A stretch of DNA of 64,000 bases, taken from WHSW01 sp963846565 (lineage in GTDB: Bacteria > Actinomycetota > Thermoleophilia > Solirubrobacterales > 70-9). Both the position numbers and the translations under genes were made by a program. Where the stretch lies: positions 715,409 to 779,408 of the forward strand of contig CAWJWL010000003.1 of the NCBI GenBank assembly GCA_963846565.1. Reading direction: 5' to 3'. This document shows positions 14,075 through 22,293 of the stretch, in pieces; positions within the stretch are counted from its first letter, which is position 1; every line of letters starts with the position of its first letter. The notes beneath the pieces were generated by a model. The model did not search any database and had not been told where the DNA came from. It worked only from the letters and a program-made list of their open reading frames with translations.

Positions 14075-15661
14075 CTAACCGAGTTCCGGTAACGCCGCCA
14101 GGTCACCGTGGGCGAGTTGGACGACGGCCGCACCCTCCCCCACGGCGGTCGCGCAGCGCTTGGTCGAGCCCGAGCGCAAATCGCCGGCCGCGTAGACCCG
14201 CGGCACGCTGGTCGCGAGCGCGTGCTCGGCGCCCACGGCGGCGCCGGTGAGGACGAAGCCCTTCTCGTCGCGGGCCACGGTGTCGCCGAGCCACTCCGTG
14301 CACGGGGTCGCGCCGAGGAAGCAGAACAGGTGCGAGAACGGCATCCGGGATCCGTCGGTGAGCGTCACGGCCTCGAGCCGGCCCTCGCTGCCGTGAAGCT
14401 CGGTGATCTCGCTGCGATTGCGGAGGGCGACGCCGAAGTGCTCGAGGTCCTTGATCAGGTACTGCGACATCGTCTCGGCGACGTCGGCGCGGCGGTGGAG
14501 GAGGGTCGCCAGCGCGCCGCCGCGAGCGAGCCAGATCGCCGCCTGTGCGGCCGAGTTGCCACCCCCGACGACGCCGACGCGCTGACCGCTACAGAGTCGG
14601 GCCTCGGCCGGTCCGGCCGCGTAGAAGACGCTCAATCCCTCGTACTCCTCCAGCCCCGCGACCGGCAAGCGCCGGTACTCCGCGCCGGTGGCGAGCACGA
14701 CGGCACGCGCCGTGATCTCGTGCCCGTCCTCGAGCCTGACCAGGTGGCGCTCCCCGCCGGGCTCGAGCGCGATCGCGCGATAGGGCGTCGCTGTCCGGGC
14801 GCCGAACTTGCGGGCCTGCGTGACGGCGCGGCTGGTCAGCTCGCTCCCGGTGATCCCGGCCGGGAAGCCGAGGTAGTTCTCGATCCGCCGCGAGAGCCCG
14901 GCCTGCCCGCCGAGCACCGTGCTCTCGACCACGAGCGTGTCGAGGCCCTCCGACGCCCCGTAGACCGCGGCGCCGAGCCCAGCGGGACCGCCGCCGAGGA
15001 CGAGCAGGTCGACCTCCTCTGCCGGCGCCAGCTCGAGCCCGATCCCGAGCGCTCGCGAGAGCTCGCCGTTTGTCGGGCGGTGGAGCTCGAGCCCGCCCGG
15101 GAGGCGAAGCAGCGGGATCTGCTCGGGCTCGAGCGCGTCAACCAGCGCCCGAGCCTCCTCGTCGGAGTCCGGATCGATCCAGGTGTGGGGCAGCCGTGTC
15201 CGCCGCACCCATTCGACGATCGCGCGCGTCTCCGGCGAAGAGGCCGGTCCGATGATCTCGAAGCCAACGCCGTGGCGCTCCTGCAGGATCTCGCGGCGGC
15301 GCATGAAGGTCGCCAGCAGCAGGTTGGCGAGGGAGCTGTCCTCGGCGAGCAGCCGGCGGACGGCCTCGCGCTCAACTGCGATGTAGCGCAGCGGGCTGGT
15401 AGCGACCGCACCCAGATACGTGGTCTGGCCGGTGAGCATGTTCATCTCGCCGATGAAACCCGAGGGCCCGTGACGGACCACCTGGTCCCCGTTGGCGTCG
15501 ACCACCGCGGCTTCTCCCTCGATGATCGCGACCAACGGGTAGCGCCGATCGCCGACACAAAACAGCGCCTCACCCGCCTCCGCGGTCCGTTCCTCACCGT
15601 GCTCGGCCAGGGTCGCGAGCTGGGTCGAGGAGAGAATCGCGCTGCTGAGCGGCGTGTCCAC
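14075..15661 (-). CDS. cNMP-binding-domain FAD oxidoreductase (thioredoxin-reductase-like), 528 aa
   Basis: Three parts. Residues 1-125 form a Crp-like cyclic-nucleotide-binding barrel (F-I-G-E-M-N-M-L-T-G). Residues about 135-215 form a degenerate thioredoxin/glutaredoxin-like domain without a Cys pair. From about 218 there is a thioredoxin-reductase fold: L-V-L-G-G-G-P-A-G-L-G-A-A for FAD, V-G-V-V-G-G-G-N-S-A-A-Q-A-A for NAD(P)H, and the closing V-Y-A-A-G-D-L. The CxxC of true thioredoxin reductases is replaced (E-A-R-L-C has one Cys), so it cannot be a classical disulphide reductase; it may be a regulated flavin oxidoreductase. GTG start at 15661 with TAGCCT 7 nt upstream. It is divergent from the MBL hydrolase. 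Confidence 0.85.
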   Translation of the reverse strand: MDTPLSSAILSSTQLATLAEHGEERTAEAGEALFCVGDRRYPLVAIIEGEAAVVDANGDQVVRHGPSGFIGEMNMLTGQTTYLGAVATSPLRYIAVEREAVRRLLAEDSSLANLLLATFMRRREILQERHGVGFEIIGPASSPETRAIVEWVRRTRLPHTWIDPDSDEEARALVDALEPEQIPLLRLPGGLELHRPTNGELSRALGIGLELAPAEEVDLLVLGGGPAGLGAAVYGASEGLDTLVVESTVLGGQAGLSRRIENYLGFPAGITGSELTSRAVTQARKFGARTATPYRAIALEPGGERHLVRLEDGHEITARAVVLATGAEYRRLPVAGLEEYEGLSVFYAAGPAEARLCSGQRVGVVGGGNSAAQAAIWLARGGALATLLHRRADVAETMSQYLIKDLEHFGVALRNRSEITELHGSEGRLEAVTLTDGSRMPFSHLFCFLGATPCTEWLGDTVARDEKGFVLTGAAVGAEHALATSVPRVYAAGDLRSGSTKRCATAVGEGAAVVQLAHGDLAALPELG

Positions 15662-15668
15662 GGCGTCC

Positions 15669-15674
15669 AGGCTA
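15669..15674 (-). promoter_or_regulatory. -10 hexamer TAGCCT, 7 nt before FAD oxidoreductase start
   Basis: Minus-strand TAGCCT, back-to-back with the plus-strand TAGGCT at 15685. Only 40 bp separate the two start codons. Confidence 0.45.
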
Positions 15675-15684
15675 GCCCCGGCAA

Positions 15685-15690
15685 TAGGCT
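15685..15690 (+). promoter_or_regulatory. -10 hexamer TAGGCT, 11 nt before MBL hydrolase start
   Basis: It favours the GTG at 15702 rather than the longer frame that starts at 15654 inside the divergent gene. Confidence 0.4.
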
Positions 15691-15701
15691 TGGGCCGCGA
15701 A

Positions 15702-16520
15702 GTGAAGATTCACCACCTCAACTGCGGCACCATGTGCCCATACGGCGGCCGGATCGTCAGCGGCAGCGGCGGCCTCAGCGGCGCCGAGATCGTCTGCCAC
15801 TGCCTCCTGATCGAGACGGTGGACTCGCTCGTCCTCGTCGACACCGGCGTCGGCACCGAGGACATGCAACACCGTCACCGGCGCCTCGGCGTCCCGTTCA
15901 CCCTCGCCTTCCGGCCGCAGAACCGGCTCGCGGACACCGCGCTCCACCAGATCCGTGCCCTCGGTCACGATCCCGCCGATGTCCGCCACATCGCAGCCAC
16001 GCACCTCGACCTCGATCATGCCGGCGGCCTCCCCGACTTCCCCGGTGCCGACGTCCACGTCTTCGACATCGAGAAGGACGCGGCGCTGCGCCCGAGCCTC
16101 CGCGACCGCGCCCGCTACCCCTCATGCCACTTCGACCACGGGCCGAAGTGGGTGGCCCACGAGGTCGATGGCGACGACTGGTTCGGCTTCGAGAGCGTCC
16201 GCGTCCTCCCCGGAGTCGACCCGGAGATCCTCCTGATCCCGCTGCCCGGCCACTCGCGCGGGCACGTCGGGGTCGCCGTCCACGACGGCGCGGGCTGGCT
16301 CCTGCACTGCGGCGATGCGTACTTCCACCGCAACCAGATGGCGACGCCGCCGAGCTGCCCGCCGGGTCTCAAGTTCTTCCAGACGGCGACGGCGGCCGAC
16401 GGCAAGGCGCGGCGCTCGAACGAGGAGCGCCTGCGTGAGCTCGCCCGCTCCCACGGCGACGAGGTGCGCCTCTTCTGCGCCCACGACCCGGTGGAGCTCG
16501 AACGGGCGCGGGGAGCGTGA
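15702..16520 (+). CDS. Metallo-beta-lactamase-fold hydrolase, 272 aa
   Basis: Lactonase-like MBL-fold enzyme. The metal motif reads T-H-L-D-L-D-H-A-G-G, that is HxDxDH instead of HxHxDH; a later G-H-S-R-G-H, C-G-D-A and C-A-H-D complete the metal site. The Asp in place of the second His is a known subgroup of this fold, but it should change metal binding. Substrate unknown; the N-acyl-homoserine-lactonase-like branch is the nearest by pattern. GTG start at 15702. The stop overlaps the GTG of the Ppx/GppA gene (GTGA), so both are one transcript. Confidence 0.85.
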   Translation: MKIHHLNCGTMCPYGGRIVSGSGGLSGAEIVCHCLLIETVDSLVLVDTGVGTEDMQHRHRRLGVPFTLAFRPQNRLADTALHQIRALGHDPADVRHIAATHLDLDHAGGLPDFPGADVHVFDIEKDAALRPSLRDRARYPSCHFDHGPKWVAHEVDGDDWFGFESVRVLPGVDPEILLIPLPGHSRGHVGVAVHDGAGWLLHCGDAYFHRNQMATPPSCPPGLKFFQTATAADGKARRSNEERLRELARSHGDEVRLFCAHDPVELERARGA

Positions 16521-17446
16521 GGATCGCAGTCGTCGACATGGGGACGAACTCGACCCGGCTGCTGGTCGCCGAGGTCGAGGAGGGGCGCGTGCGGGAGCTC
16601 GAGCGACGCTCGACCGTGACCCGGCTCGGCCGCGGGGTCGACACCTCGCAGCAGCTCTCCACCGAGGCCATCGAGGACGTCTGCGCCGCCGTCGCGGAGT
16701 ACATCGGGATCTACGAACCGCTCGGGGTCGAACGGGTCGCCGCGATCGCGACCAGCGCCGTGCGCGACGCCGAGAACTCCGCCGTGTTCCTCGCCGAGCT
16801 GCGCGAGCGGTTCGCGATCGACGCGCGCATCCTCGACGGCGCCGCCGAGGCCCGCCTCACCTACATCGGCGCCTGCGCGGAGCGCCCGGCAACGGAGAAG
16901 ACCCTCGTCTGCGACATCGGCGGCGGCTCCACCGAGCTCGTGATCGGCGACGGCATGGACGTGGGCTTCTACGCCTCGCTCCAGGTCGGCACCGTCCGCC
17001 ATACCGAACGCCACCTGAGCCACGACCCCCCCGAGCCGCCGGAGCTCGAGAAGCTCGCCGGCGACGTCCACTCGCTGATCTCCGCATCGCTCGAGGGCGC
17101 GGCGCTCGCGAGCGCGAAGAGCGGGATCGGCGTGGCGGGGACCCCGACTTCGCTCGCCGCGATCGAGCAGCGGCTGGATCCCTATGACCAGGCCGCCGTC
17201 CACGGCTACGTGCTCTCGCTGTCCTCGATCCAGCGCATGCTCTCCGAGCTCGCGACGATGCCGCTGGAACAGCGGCTCAACGTCACCGGCCTGCACCCGG
17301 GGCGGGCGCCGACGATCGTCGCCGGCGTCGTCATCCTGATCCAGGTGATGCGCGCCTTCGGCCTCTCCGAGATCGAGGTCTCCGAGCACGACATCCTCTG
17401 GGGCACCGCGCTCGAGGCCGCCGAGGCCCAGGCGGCCGCCGCCTGA
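16517..17446 (+). CDS. Ppx/GppA family phosphatase, 309 aa
   Basis: Actin-like ATPase-fold phosphatase of polyphosphate or pppGpp. Motifs: V-D-M-G-T-N-S-T-R-L-L-V at the N terminus, T-S-A-V-R-D-A-E-N, the catalytic E in G-A-A-E-A-R-L-T-Y, and the phosphate loop D-I-G-G-G-S-T-E-L. At about 309 residues it is the short two-domain form common in actinobacteria, without the C-terminal HD-like part. Cytoplasmic; role in polyphosphate or stringent-response turnover. Confidence 0.9.
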   Translation: MRIAVVDMGTNSTRLLVAEVEEGRVRELERRSTVTRLGRGVDTSQQLSTEAIEDVCAAVAEYIGIYEPLGVERVAAIATSAVRDAENSAVFLAELRERFAIDARILDGAAEARLTYIGACAERPATEKTLVCDIGGGSTELVIGDGMDVGFYASLQVGTVRHTERHLSHDPPEPPELEKLAGDVHSLISASLEGAALASAKSGIGVAGTPTSLAAIEQRLDPYDQAAVHGYVLSLSSIQRMLSELATMPLEQRLNVTGLHPGRAPTIVAGVVILIQVMRAFGLSEIEVSEHDILWGTALEAAEAQAAAA

Positions 17447-17466
17447 GCGTCCGTAGAAGGCGCGAA

Positions 17467-17494
17467 CCCCGCCCCGAGAGGTCTCGGGACGGGG
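17467..17494. terminator. Terminator hairpin between convergent genes
   Basis: Long stem with one mismatch, CCCCG(C)CCCGAGA / TCTCGGG(A)CGGGG, tight loop. It lies 20 bp after the Ppx/GppA stop. Confidence 0.65.
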
Positions 17495-17524
17495 ATCGGG
17501 CGACTGCGGCTTCGGCGCCGCTGC

Positions 17525-18211
17525 TTACTGGTTGGCGCAGAGGACGACAACGCTGAAGTTGTCGGTCGCGCCGTTCTTGTGGATGCGGACCTTCCACGAG
17601 CTCGTCGAGGTCGCGAAGCTCTCGACCATGTCAGAGGTCGGCTGCACGTTGGCGGGGCCTCCGGAGAGGACCTTGTCGCCCGCGTCGCAGGGCTGGTCGA
17701 TCACGAACGTCCCGTCGCCGAGCGCGGTGCCCGCTGCGGGCGCGGCCTCACGGCGATAGGTGGAGCTCGACAGGAACGCTCCGGGGCCGCTGCCGTTCAG
17801 GGTCGCGGCGTTCGGGACCTGGCCCAGGGTGGTCTCGTTGATGTCGGCGCCGGTGAGCGAGTTGTCCTGGACGTCGGTCCCCGTGAGTGAGGCGTCCTGG
17901 ACGTCGGCGCTGGTCAGCGTCTGGGCCTTCACGTCAGCGGACGTGAGGCTGTCGTCGGCGACGTCGGCGGAGGCGATCTCGCCATCCTTGACGTCGACGC
18001 CGAGGAGCGACTCGTCGATCACATCGGTGCTCGCGACGGCCTGGCCGTCCTTGAGGTCGATGCTCTTGACGGTCTCGTTCTTGATGTCGCCGGAGTTCAC
18101 GGTCTGCGTGCCGGGCAGCGCGGCGGCCGCGCCGGTGATGGCCGCGAACAGAGCGACGAGGCTGACGGCGAGCGCGGGGGCCTGCTGCCAGCGGCTGGAC
18201 TTGTTGGACAT
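17525..18211 (-). CDS. Exported decapeptide-repeat protein, 228 aa
   Basis: An N-terminal hydrophobic segment (residues about 11-32, ending A-A-A-A-L-P-G) directs it to the membrane or outside. Residues 40-131 are nine units of about ten residues, A-D-V-x-D-x-S-L-T-G, expected to stack as a right-handed solenoid similar to pentapeptide-repeat helices. The last 95 residues form a separate domain with one Cys pair (Q-P-C-D-A-G-D-K-V-L-S-G-G and V-V-L-C-A-N-Q), a module seen at the end of other exported actinobacterial proteins. Start at 18211, GAAGGGAAA upstream. Function unknown; possibly a cell-surface structure. Confidence 0.75.
   Translation of the reverse strand: MSNKSSRWQQAPALAVSLVALFAAITGAAAALPGTQTVNSGDIKNETVKSIDLKDGQAVASTDVIDESLLGVDVKDGEIASADVADDSLTSADVKAQTLTSADVQDASLTGTDVQDNSLTGADINETTLGQVPNAATLNGSGPGAFLSSSTYRREAAPAAGTALGDGTFVIDQPCDAGDKVLSGGPANVQPTSDMVESFATSTSSWKVRIHKNGATDNFSVVVLCANQ
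17819..18094 (-). repeat. Tandem ~30-bp repeats coding the decapeptide solenoid
   Basis: Nine imperfect 30-bp units (one is 36 bp) with recurring GACGTCGGCG and CTCACG-type strings, all in frame. Confidence 0.75.
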
Positions 18212-18383
18212 GGGGGTTTCCCTTCGGTTGGACGTGGTTGCCATGCGATCCAGTGTCCGGTCGAACTGCGCCCGCTCACAGGGACCCCAAGGGGGTAATG
18301 GCCCGTCCGCCGGGGTGGCCCGGTCAAGACCTTGGTGAGCGCTCTTTACCGCCGAGGTAGTTGTTGCGCGCCCCGCCGCCGGG

Positions 18384-18389
18384 TAGGCT
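18384..18389 (+). promoter_or_regulatory. -10 hexamer TAGGCT, 9 nt before molybdoenzyme start
   Basis: No ribosome-binding site lies between it and the GTG at 18399. Confidence 0.45.
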
Positions 18390-18398
18390 CCGCCAACC

Positions 18399-20672
18399 GT
18401 GGCGAGCGAAGCGGTCCACTATCGGACCTGTCCCTTCTGCGAGGCGACTTGCGGCCTCGAGGTGACGATGAGCGGTGACGAGGTCGTCTCCGTTCGCGGC
18501 GACGACGCCGACGTCTTCAGCCACGGCTTCCTCTGCCCGAAGTCGCAGGGCTTGAAGCAGCTCCACGATGACCCGGACCTGCTCACCCAACCGCTCGTTC
18601 GCCGCGACGGGGAGCTGGTCGAAGCGAGCTGGGCGGAGGCGTTCGAGGAGGTCGACCGCGGGCTCTCGCGCGTCCTGGAGGAGGGCGGCCGCGATGCCGT
18701 GGCCGTCTATCTCGGCAATCCCTCCGCGCACAGCCTCGGCCCGATGATCTACGGGCAGGCCCTCTTGAAGGCGCTGGGGACGAAGAACATCTACTCGGCC
18801 TCGACCGTCGACCAGATGCCCAAGCAGGTCTCGGCGGGGCTCATGTTCGGCGGCGGCCTCAGCGTCCCGGTCCCGGACCTCGACCGCACCGACCACCTGC
18901 TGATCCTCGGCGCCAACCCGCTCGTCTCCAACGGCTCGCTCCTGACCGCTCCCGACGCTCGCGGCCGCCTGCGCGCGATCCGCGAGCGGGGCGGCAAGGT
19001 GGTGGTCATCGATCCCCGCCTCTCGCGCACGGCGAAGGAGGCATCAGAGCACCACTTCATCCGCCCCGGCACCGACGCCCTGCTGCTCTTCGCGATCGCC
19101 AACGTGATCTGCGCCGAGGCGCTCGCCAACCCGGGAGCGCTCGCCGAGCACGCCAACGAGGAGGACCGGATCGCCGAGCTGGCGGAGCCGTTCACTCCCG
19201 AGGTGGTGGAGCCGGCCTGCGGGATCGGGGCCGACGAGATCCGCCGCATCGCCCGCGAGCTCGCCGGCGCCGAGAGCGCCGCCGTCTACGGGCGGATCGG
19301 CACGACGACGCAGCGCTTCGGCACGCTCGCGAGCTGGCTCGTCGACGTCCTCAACTACCTCACCGGCAATCTCGACCGTGAGGGCGGGGCGATGTTCCCG
19401 CTCGCCGCGGTCGGGCAGCGCAACTCGACCGGCGAGGGGCCGACGGGCAAGGGCGTTCGCACCGGCCGCTGGGCGAGCCGGGTGAGCGAGCGGCCGGAGG
19501 TCTTCGGCGAGCTTCCGGTGGTCGGCCTCGCCGAGGAGATCACGACGCCCGGCGAGGGCCAGGTGCGGGCCCTGGTGACGATCGCCGGCAACCCATGCGT
19601 ATCGACCCCGGACGCGGGCGCGCTGGAGCAGGCGGTCGGCGAGCTCGACTTCATGGTTTGCGTCGACATCTACGTCAACGAGACGACCCGCCACGCCAAC
19701 GTCATCCTCCCCGCCCCGGAACCGCTGGCGAAGGCGCACTACGACTTCGCGCTCTACCAGCTCGCGATCCGCTCGGTCGCCAACTACTCGCCGCCGGTCA
19801 TCGACGCCGCCGAGGGCCAGCCGGCCGAGTGGGAGACGGTGCTGCGCCTCGCCGCGATCGCCGCCGGCCAGGGCGCCGACGCCGACCTCGAGGCGTGGGA
19901 CGACCTCGTGATCCAGACCGCCGTCGGCCGCGAGCTCGGCGTCCCCGGCTCGCGAATCGCGGGCCGCGAGGCGGCCGAGATCATCGAGGCGCTGGAGCCG
20001 CGCCGTGGCCCGGAGCGAGTACTCGACTTCATGCTTCGCGCGGGCGCCTTCGGCGACGCGTTCGGTGCCAACCCCGACGGGCTGACGCTCGAGAAGCTCG
20101 AGGAGTCGCCGCACGGGATCGACCTCGGGCCGATGCGGTCGAGAGTTCCGGACGTCCTCCGCACACCGTCGGGCAAGATCGAGCTCGCGCCCGAGGAGAT
20201 CGTCGCCGACATCCCGCGGCTCGAACAAATGCTTGCCGGCTACGCCGGCGACGCTCCGTCAAACGGGGATCTGGTCTTGATCGGCCGCCGCCAGCTGCGC
20301 TCGAACAACTCGTGGATGCACAACCTGCCGGCCCTGGTCAAGGGCAAGGACCGCTGCACGCTCCAGATCCACCCCGACGACGCCATGCGGCTCGGCCTCA
20401 CGGACGGAGCCCACGCACGGATCAGCTCGACCTCCGGCGAGCTCGAGGCGCCGGTAGAGGTGACCGCTGAGATCATGCCCGGAGTCGTCTCCATCCCCCA
20501 CGGCTGGGGCCACGACGCTCCCGGCGTCCGGATGCAGGTCGCCGCCGACCACGCCGGCGTGAACTCGAACCTGCTCGCCCCGATCGAGGTCGACATCCCT
20601 TCGGGCAACGCCGTCCTCAACGGCATCCCGGTCGAGGTTCACGCCTTGGACCGCGAGCCCACACCGGCCTAG
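18399..20672 (+). CDS. Molybdopterin-dependent oxidoreductase, 757 aa
   Basis: DMSO-reductase-superfamily catalytic subunit. Cys11, Cys14, Cys18 and Cys46 (C-x2-C-x3-C-x27-C) hold a [4Fe-4S] cluster; the bis-MGD domains follow (I-L-G-A-N-P-L, V-V-I-D-P-R-L-S, Y-G-R-I-G-T-T-T-Q) and a C-terminal dinucleotide-binding barrel (L-Q-I-H-P-D-D-A, V-S-I-P-H-G-W-G-H). Where formate dehydrogenases carry Sec or Cys there is S-A-S-T-V-D-Q-M-P-K, so the metal ligand is not Cys or Sec. No electron-transfer subunit or maturation gene is beside it. No Tat signal, so it should be cytoplasmic. Substrate unknown. Confidence 0.9.
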   Translation: MASEAVHYRTCPFCEATCGLEVTMSGDEVVSVRGDDADVFSHGFLCPKSQGLKQLHDDPDLLTQPLVRRDGELVEASWAEAFEEVDRGLSRVLEEGGRDAVAVYLGNPSAHSLGPMIYGQALLKALGTKNIYSASTVDQMPKQVSAGLMFGGGLSVPVPDLDRTDHLLILGANPLVSNGSLLTAPDARGRLRAIRERGGKVVVIDPRLSRTAKEASEHHFIRPGTDALLLFAIANVICAEALANPGALAEHANEEDRIAELAEPFTPEVVEPACGIGADEIRRIARELAGAESAAVYGRIGTTTQRFGTLASWLVDVLNYLTGNLDREGGAMFPLAAVGQRNSTGEGPTGKGVRTGRWASRVSERPEVFGELPVVGLAEEITTPGEGQVRALVTIAGNPCVSTPDAGALEQAVGELDFMVCVDIYVNETTRHANVILPAPEPLAKAHYDFALYQLAIRSVANYSPPVIDAAEGQPAEWETVLRLAAIAAGQGADADLEAWDDLVIQTAVGRELGVPGSRIAGREAAEIIEALEPRRGPERVLDFMLRAGAFGDAFGANPDGLTLEKLEESPHGIDLGPMRSRVPDVLRTPSGKIELAPEEIVADIPRLEQMLAGYAGDAPSNGDLVLIGRRQLRSNNSWMHNLPALVKGKDRCTLQIHPDDAMRLGLTDGAHARISSTSGELEAPVEVTAEIMPGVVSIPHGWGHDAPGVRMQVAADHAGVNSNLLAPIEVDIPSGNAVLNGIPVEVHALDREPTPA

Positions 20673-20692
20673 CCCCGAGCGCGAGCGGCACG

Positions 20693-20715
20693 AAACGTCC
20701 CACTACGGGACGTTT
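20693..20715 (+). terminator. Terminator hairpin after molybdoenzyme
   Basis: AAACGTCCC-ACTAC-GGGACGTTT, perfect 9-bp stem with T-run. The next 150 bp to the EthD gene contain no gene I can support. Confidence 0.75.
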
Positions 20716-20866
20716 GATGCCGTTCGCGGCCCGATCCGTACCCGCTCCCCTTCACTGCGGTCCTTCCTGCTGCGCCGCTCGCGCGGGACAGCGGCACCGA
20801 GGGACTGTCGTTCACGGGCGAGTCGATCGTCGTCCCAATCGGCTTCTCCTCGGGCTCGACCGCGAA

Positions 20867-20872
20867 TAGACT
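20867..20872 (+). promoter_or_regulatory. -10 hexamer TAGACT, 8 nt before EthD-like start
   Basis: It precedes the TTG start at 20881. Confidence 0.4.
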
Positions 20873-20880
20873 CGCGGCGC

Positions 20881-21261
20881 TTGATCAAGCTCGCGTTCGC
20901 CATCCGCCGCCGCGAAGACGTCGCCGAGGAGGAGTTCCACCGCTACTGGCGCGAGGAGCACGGCGCGCTGGTCAAGAGCGTCGCCGAGACCCTGCGGATC
21001 CGCCGCTACGTCCAGTCGCACCGGGTCCCGACCGTCGTCGACGAGGCGCTGGCCGCCCCGCGCGGGATCACCGCCGCTCCCTACGACGGCCTCGCCGAGC
21101 TCTGGTGGGACTCGGCCGAGGACATCGTCGCCGCGACGAGCACCGAGGAGGGCCTGGCCGCCGCGACCGCCCTACTCGAGGACGAGGCCCGGTTCATCGA
21201 CCTGCCCGCCTGCGCGATCTGGTTCAACGAGGAGCACCAGATCATCCCGTCGGCTGGCTAG
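20881..21261 (+). CDS. EthD-domain (dimeric alpha/beta barrel) protein, 126 aa
   Basis: EthD-type ferredoxin-like barrel: M-I-K-L-A-F-A-I-R-R-R-E-D-V-A-E-E-E-F-H, Y-W-R-E-E-H-G, R-Y-V-Q-S-H and the Y-D-G-L-A-E-L-W-W strand. Members act as small monooxygenase- or cyclase-like accessory proteins; no catalytic assignment is possible. The TTG start is accepted because the first strand begins there. The PPOX gene follows 10 bp downstream. Confidence 0.8.
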   Translation: MIKLAFAIRRREDVAEEEFHRYWREEHGALVKSVAETLRIRRYVQSHRVPTVVDEALAAPRGITAAPYDGLAELWWDSAEDIVAATSTEEGLAAATALLEDEARFIDLPACAIWFNEEHQIIPSAG

Positions 21262-21264
21262 CCT
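21259..21264 (+). promoter_or_regulatory. -10 hexamer TAGCCT, 7 nt before PPOX-like start
   Basis: It overlaps the stop codon of the EthD-like gene and could give a separate leaderless transcript. Confidence 0.4.
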
Positions 21265-21271
21265 GCACCGC

Positions 21272-21853
21272 ATGGGCAAGGTCTTCGACGAGATCGACGA
21301 TCACCTTCGCGCCTGGATCGATCGGCAGGCGCTCTTCTTCACCGGGTCGGCCCCGTTGTCGGGCGACGGACACGTGAACGTCTCGCCCAAGGGCCCGATC
21401 GGGACGCTTCGCATCCTCGGCCCGCGCACCGTCGCCTACCTGGACGTCGTCGGCTCCGGGGCGGAGACGATCGCGCACCTGCGCGAGAACGGGCGCATCG
21501 TGATCATGTTCTGCGCGTTCGAGGGACCGCCGCGGATCGTCCGCATCCACGGGCGCGGCAAGGTCATTCCCGCCGACGACCCGCGCTTCGAGGAGTTGCT
21601 CGCGCGCTGCGCGTTCGATCAGCCCGAGGTCGACGAGAGCCGGCGCGCGATCATCGTCGTCGAGGCGACCCGGATCTCGGATTCATGCGGGTACGGCGTC
21701 CCGCTGATGAGCTACGAGGGCGAACGCGAGCACGCGAAGCTGTGGGCGGCGAAGCGAATGCGGTTGAAGGGCCCGGACGCGTTGAGGGAGTACCAGCGCG
21801 CAAAGAACGCCGCCAGCCTCGACGGGCTGCCGGCGATCGAGCTGCCGAGCTAG
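21272..21853 (+). CDS. Pyridoxamine-5'-phosphate-oxidase-fold protein, 193 aa
   Basis: FMN-binding split barrel: F-F-T-G-S-A-P-L-S-G-D-G-H-V-N-V-S-P-K-G, L-D-V-V-G-S-G-A-E-T-I-A-H-L-R-E-N-G-R-I and V-R-I-H-G-R-G. It resembles the large uncharacterised PPOX group with a C-terminal S-C-G-Y-G-V-P-L-M segment, which includes flavin- or F420-dependent reductases. Convergent with the GNAT gene; the stops overlap by 4 bp. Confidence 0.85.
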   Translation: MGKVFDEIDDHLRAWIDRQALFFTGSAPLSGDGHVNVSPKGPIGTLRILGPRTVAYLDVVGSGAETIAHLRENGRIVIMFCAFEGPPRIVRIHGRGKVIPADDPRFEELLARCAFDQPEVDESRRAIIVVEATRISDSCGYGVPLMSYEGEREHAKLWAAKRMRLKGPDALREYQRAKNAASLDGLPAIELPS

Positions 21854-22293
21854 AGCTCCAGCTCGTACTCGAGGAACGTCTCGGAGCGGCCGCCGATGCG
21901 TTCGTAGACCTTCTGCGCGCGATCGTTGTCCGGGGCGGTGAGCCAGGAGACCGCACCCGCGTCGTGGCGGCGGGCGACGTCCGCGACCGCCTCGATCAGC
22001 GCATCCGCATGGCCGCCACCGCGTGCATCGGGGTGAACGAAGAGGTCGTCGAGGTAGACGATCCGCGTCCCACGGAGGCTCGACCACTTCCATTGGCTGA
22101 TCGCGAAGCCGACGACCGCATCGTCGTCGCCGGTGGCGACGAGGACGAACGCCTCCGTCTGCGGCGCCGCGATCACCGCGCGGGCGAGCCTCTCGATCCC
22201 CTCGTCCGTGGGATTCGACTTGTAGAAGTCGGCGTATCCGCGGATCAGCGGCATCAGTGCCGGCACGTCGGAGTCGGTCGCTTCGCGGATCAC
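21850..22293 (-). CDS. GNAT-family N-acetyltransferase, 147 aa
   Basis: Complete GNAT fold: I-R-E-A-T-D-S-D at the start, Y-L-D-D-L-F-V-H-P-D-A-R-G-G-G-H-A-D-A-L for acetyl-CoA (R-G-G-G-H variant of the R/QxxGxG/A loop), and N-D-R-A-Q-K-V-Y-E-R-I-G-G near the end. Substrate unknown. Its ATG overlaps the stop of the PRC-barrel gene (ATGA). Confidence 0.85.
   Translation of the reverse strand: MIREATDSDVPALMPLIRGYADFYKSNPTDEGIERLARAVIAAPQTEAFVLVATGDDDAVVGFAISQWKWSSLRGTRIVYLDDLFVHPDARGGGHADALIEAVADVARRHDAGAVSWLTAPDNDRAQKVYERIGGRSETFLEYELEL

Noticed and set aside
13893..14078. 61-codon frame between CsbD and FAD genes
   Set aside because: No start signal, composition unlike protein; region seems non-coding.
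14108..16438. 776-codon plus-strand frame opposite the FAD oxidoreductase
   Set aside because: Runs through two real genes in the wrong frame and has shadow composition.
20703..20903. 66-codon minus-strand frame between molybdoenzyme and EthD gene
   Set aside because: Overlaps the terminator hairpin and promoter; basic low-complexity product without start signal.
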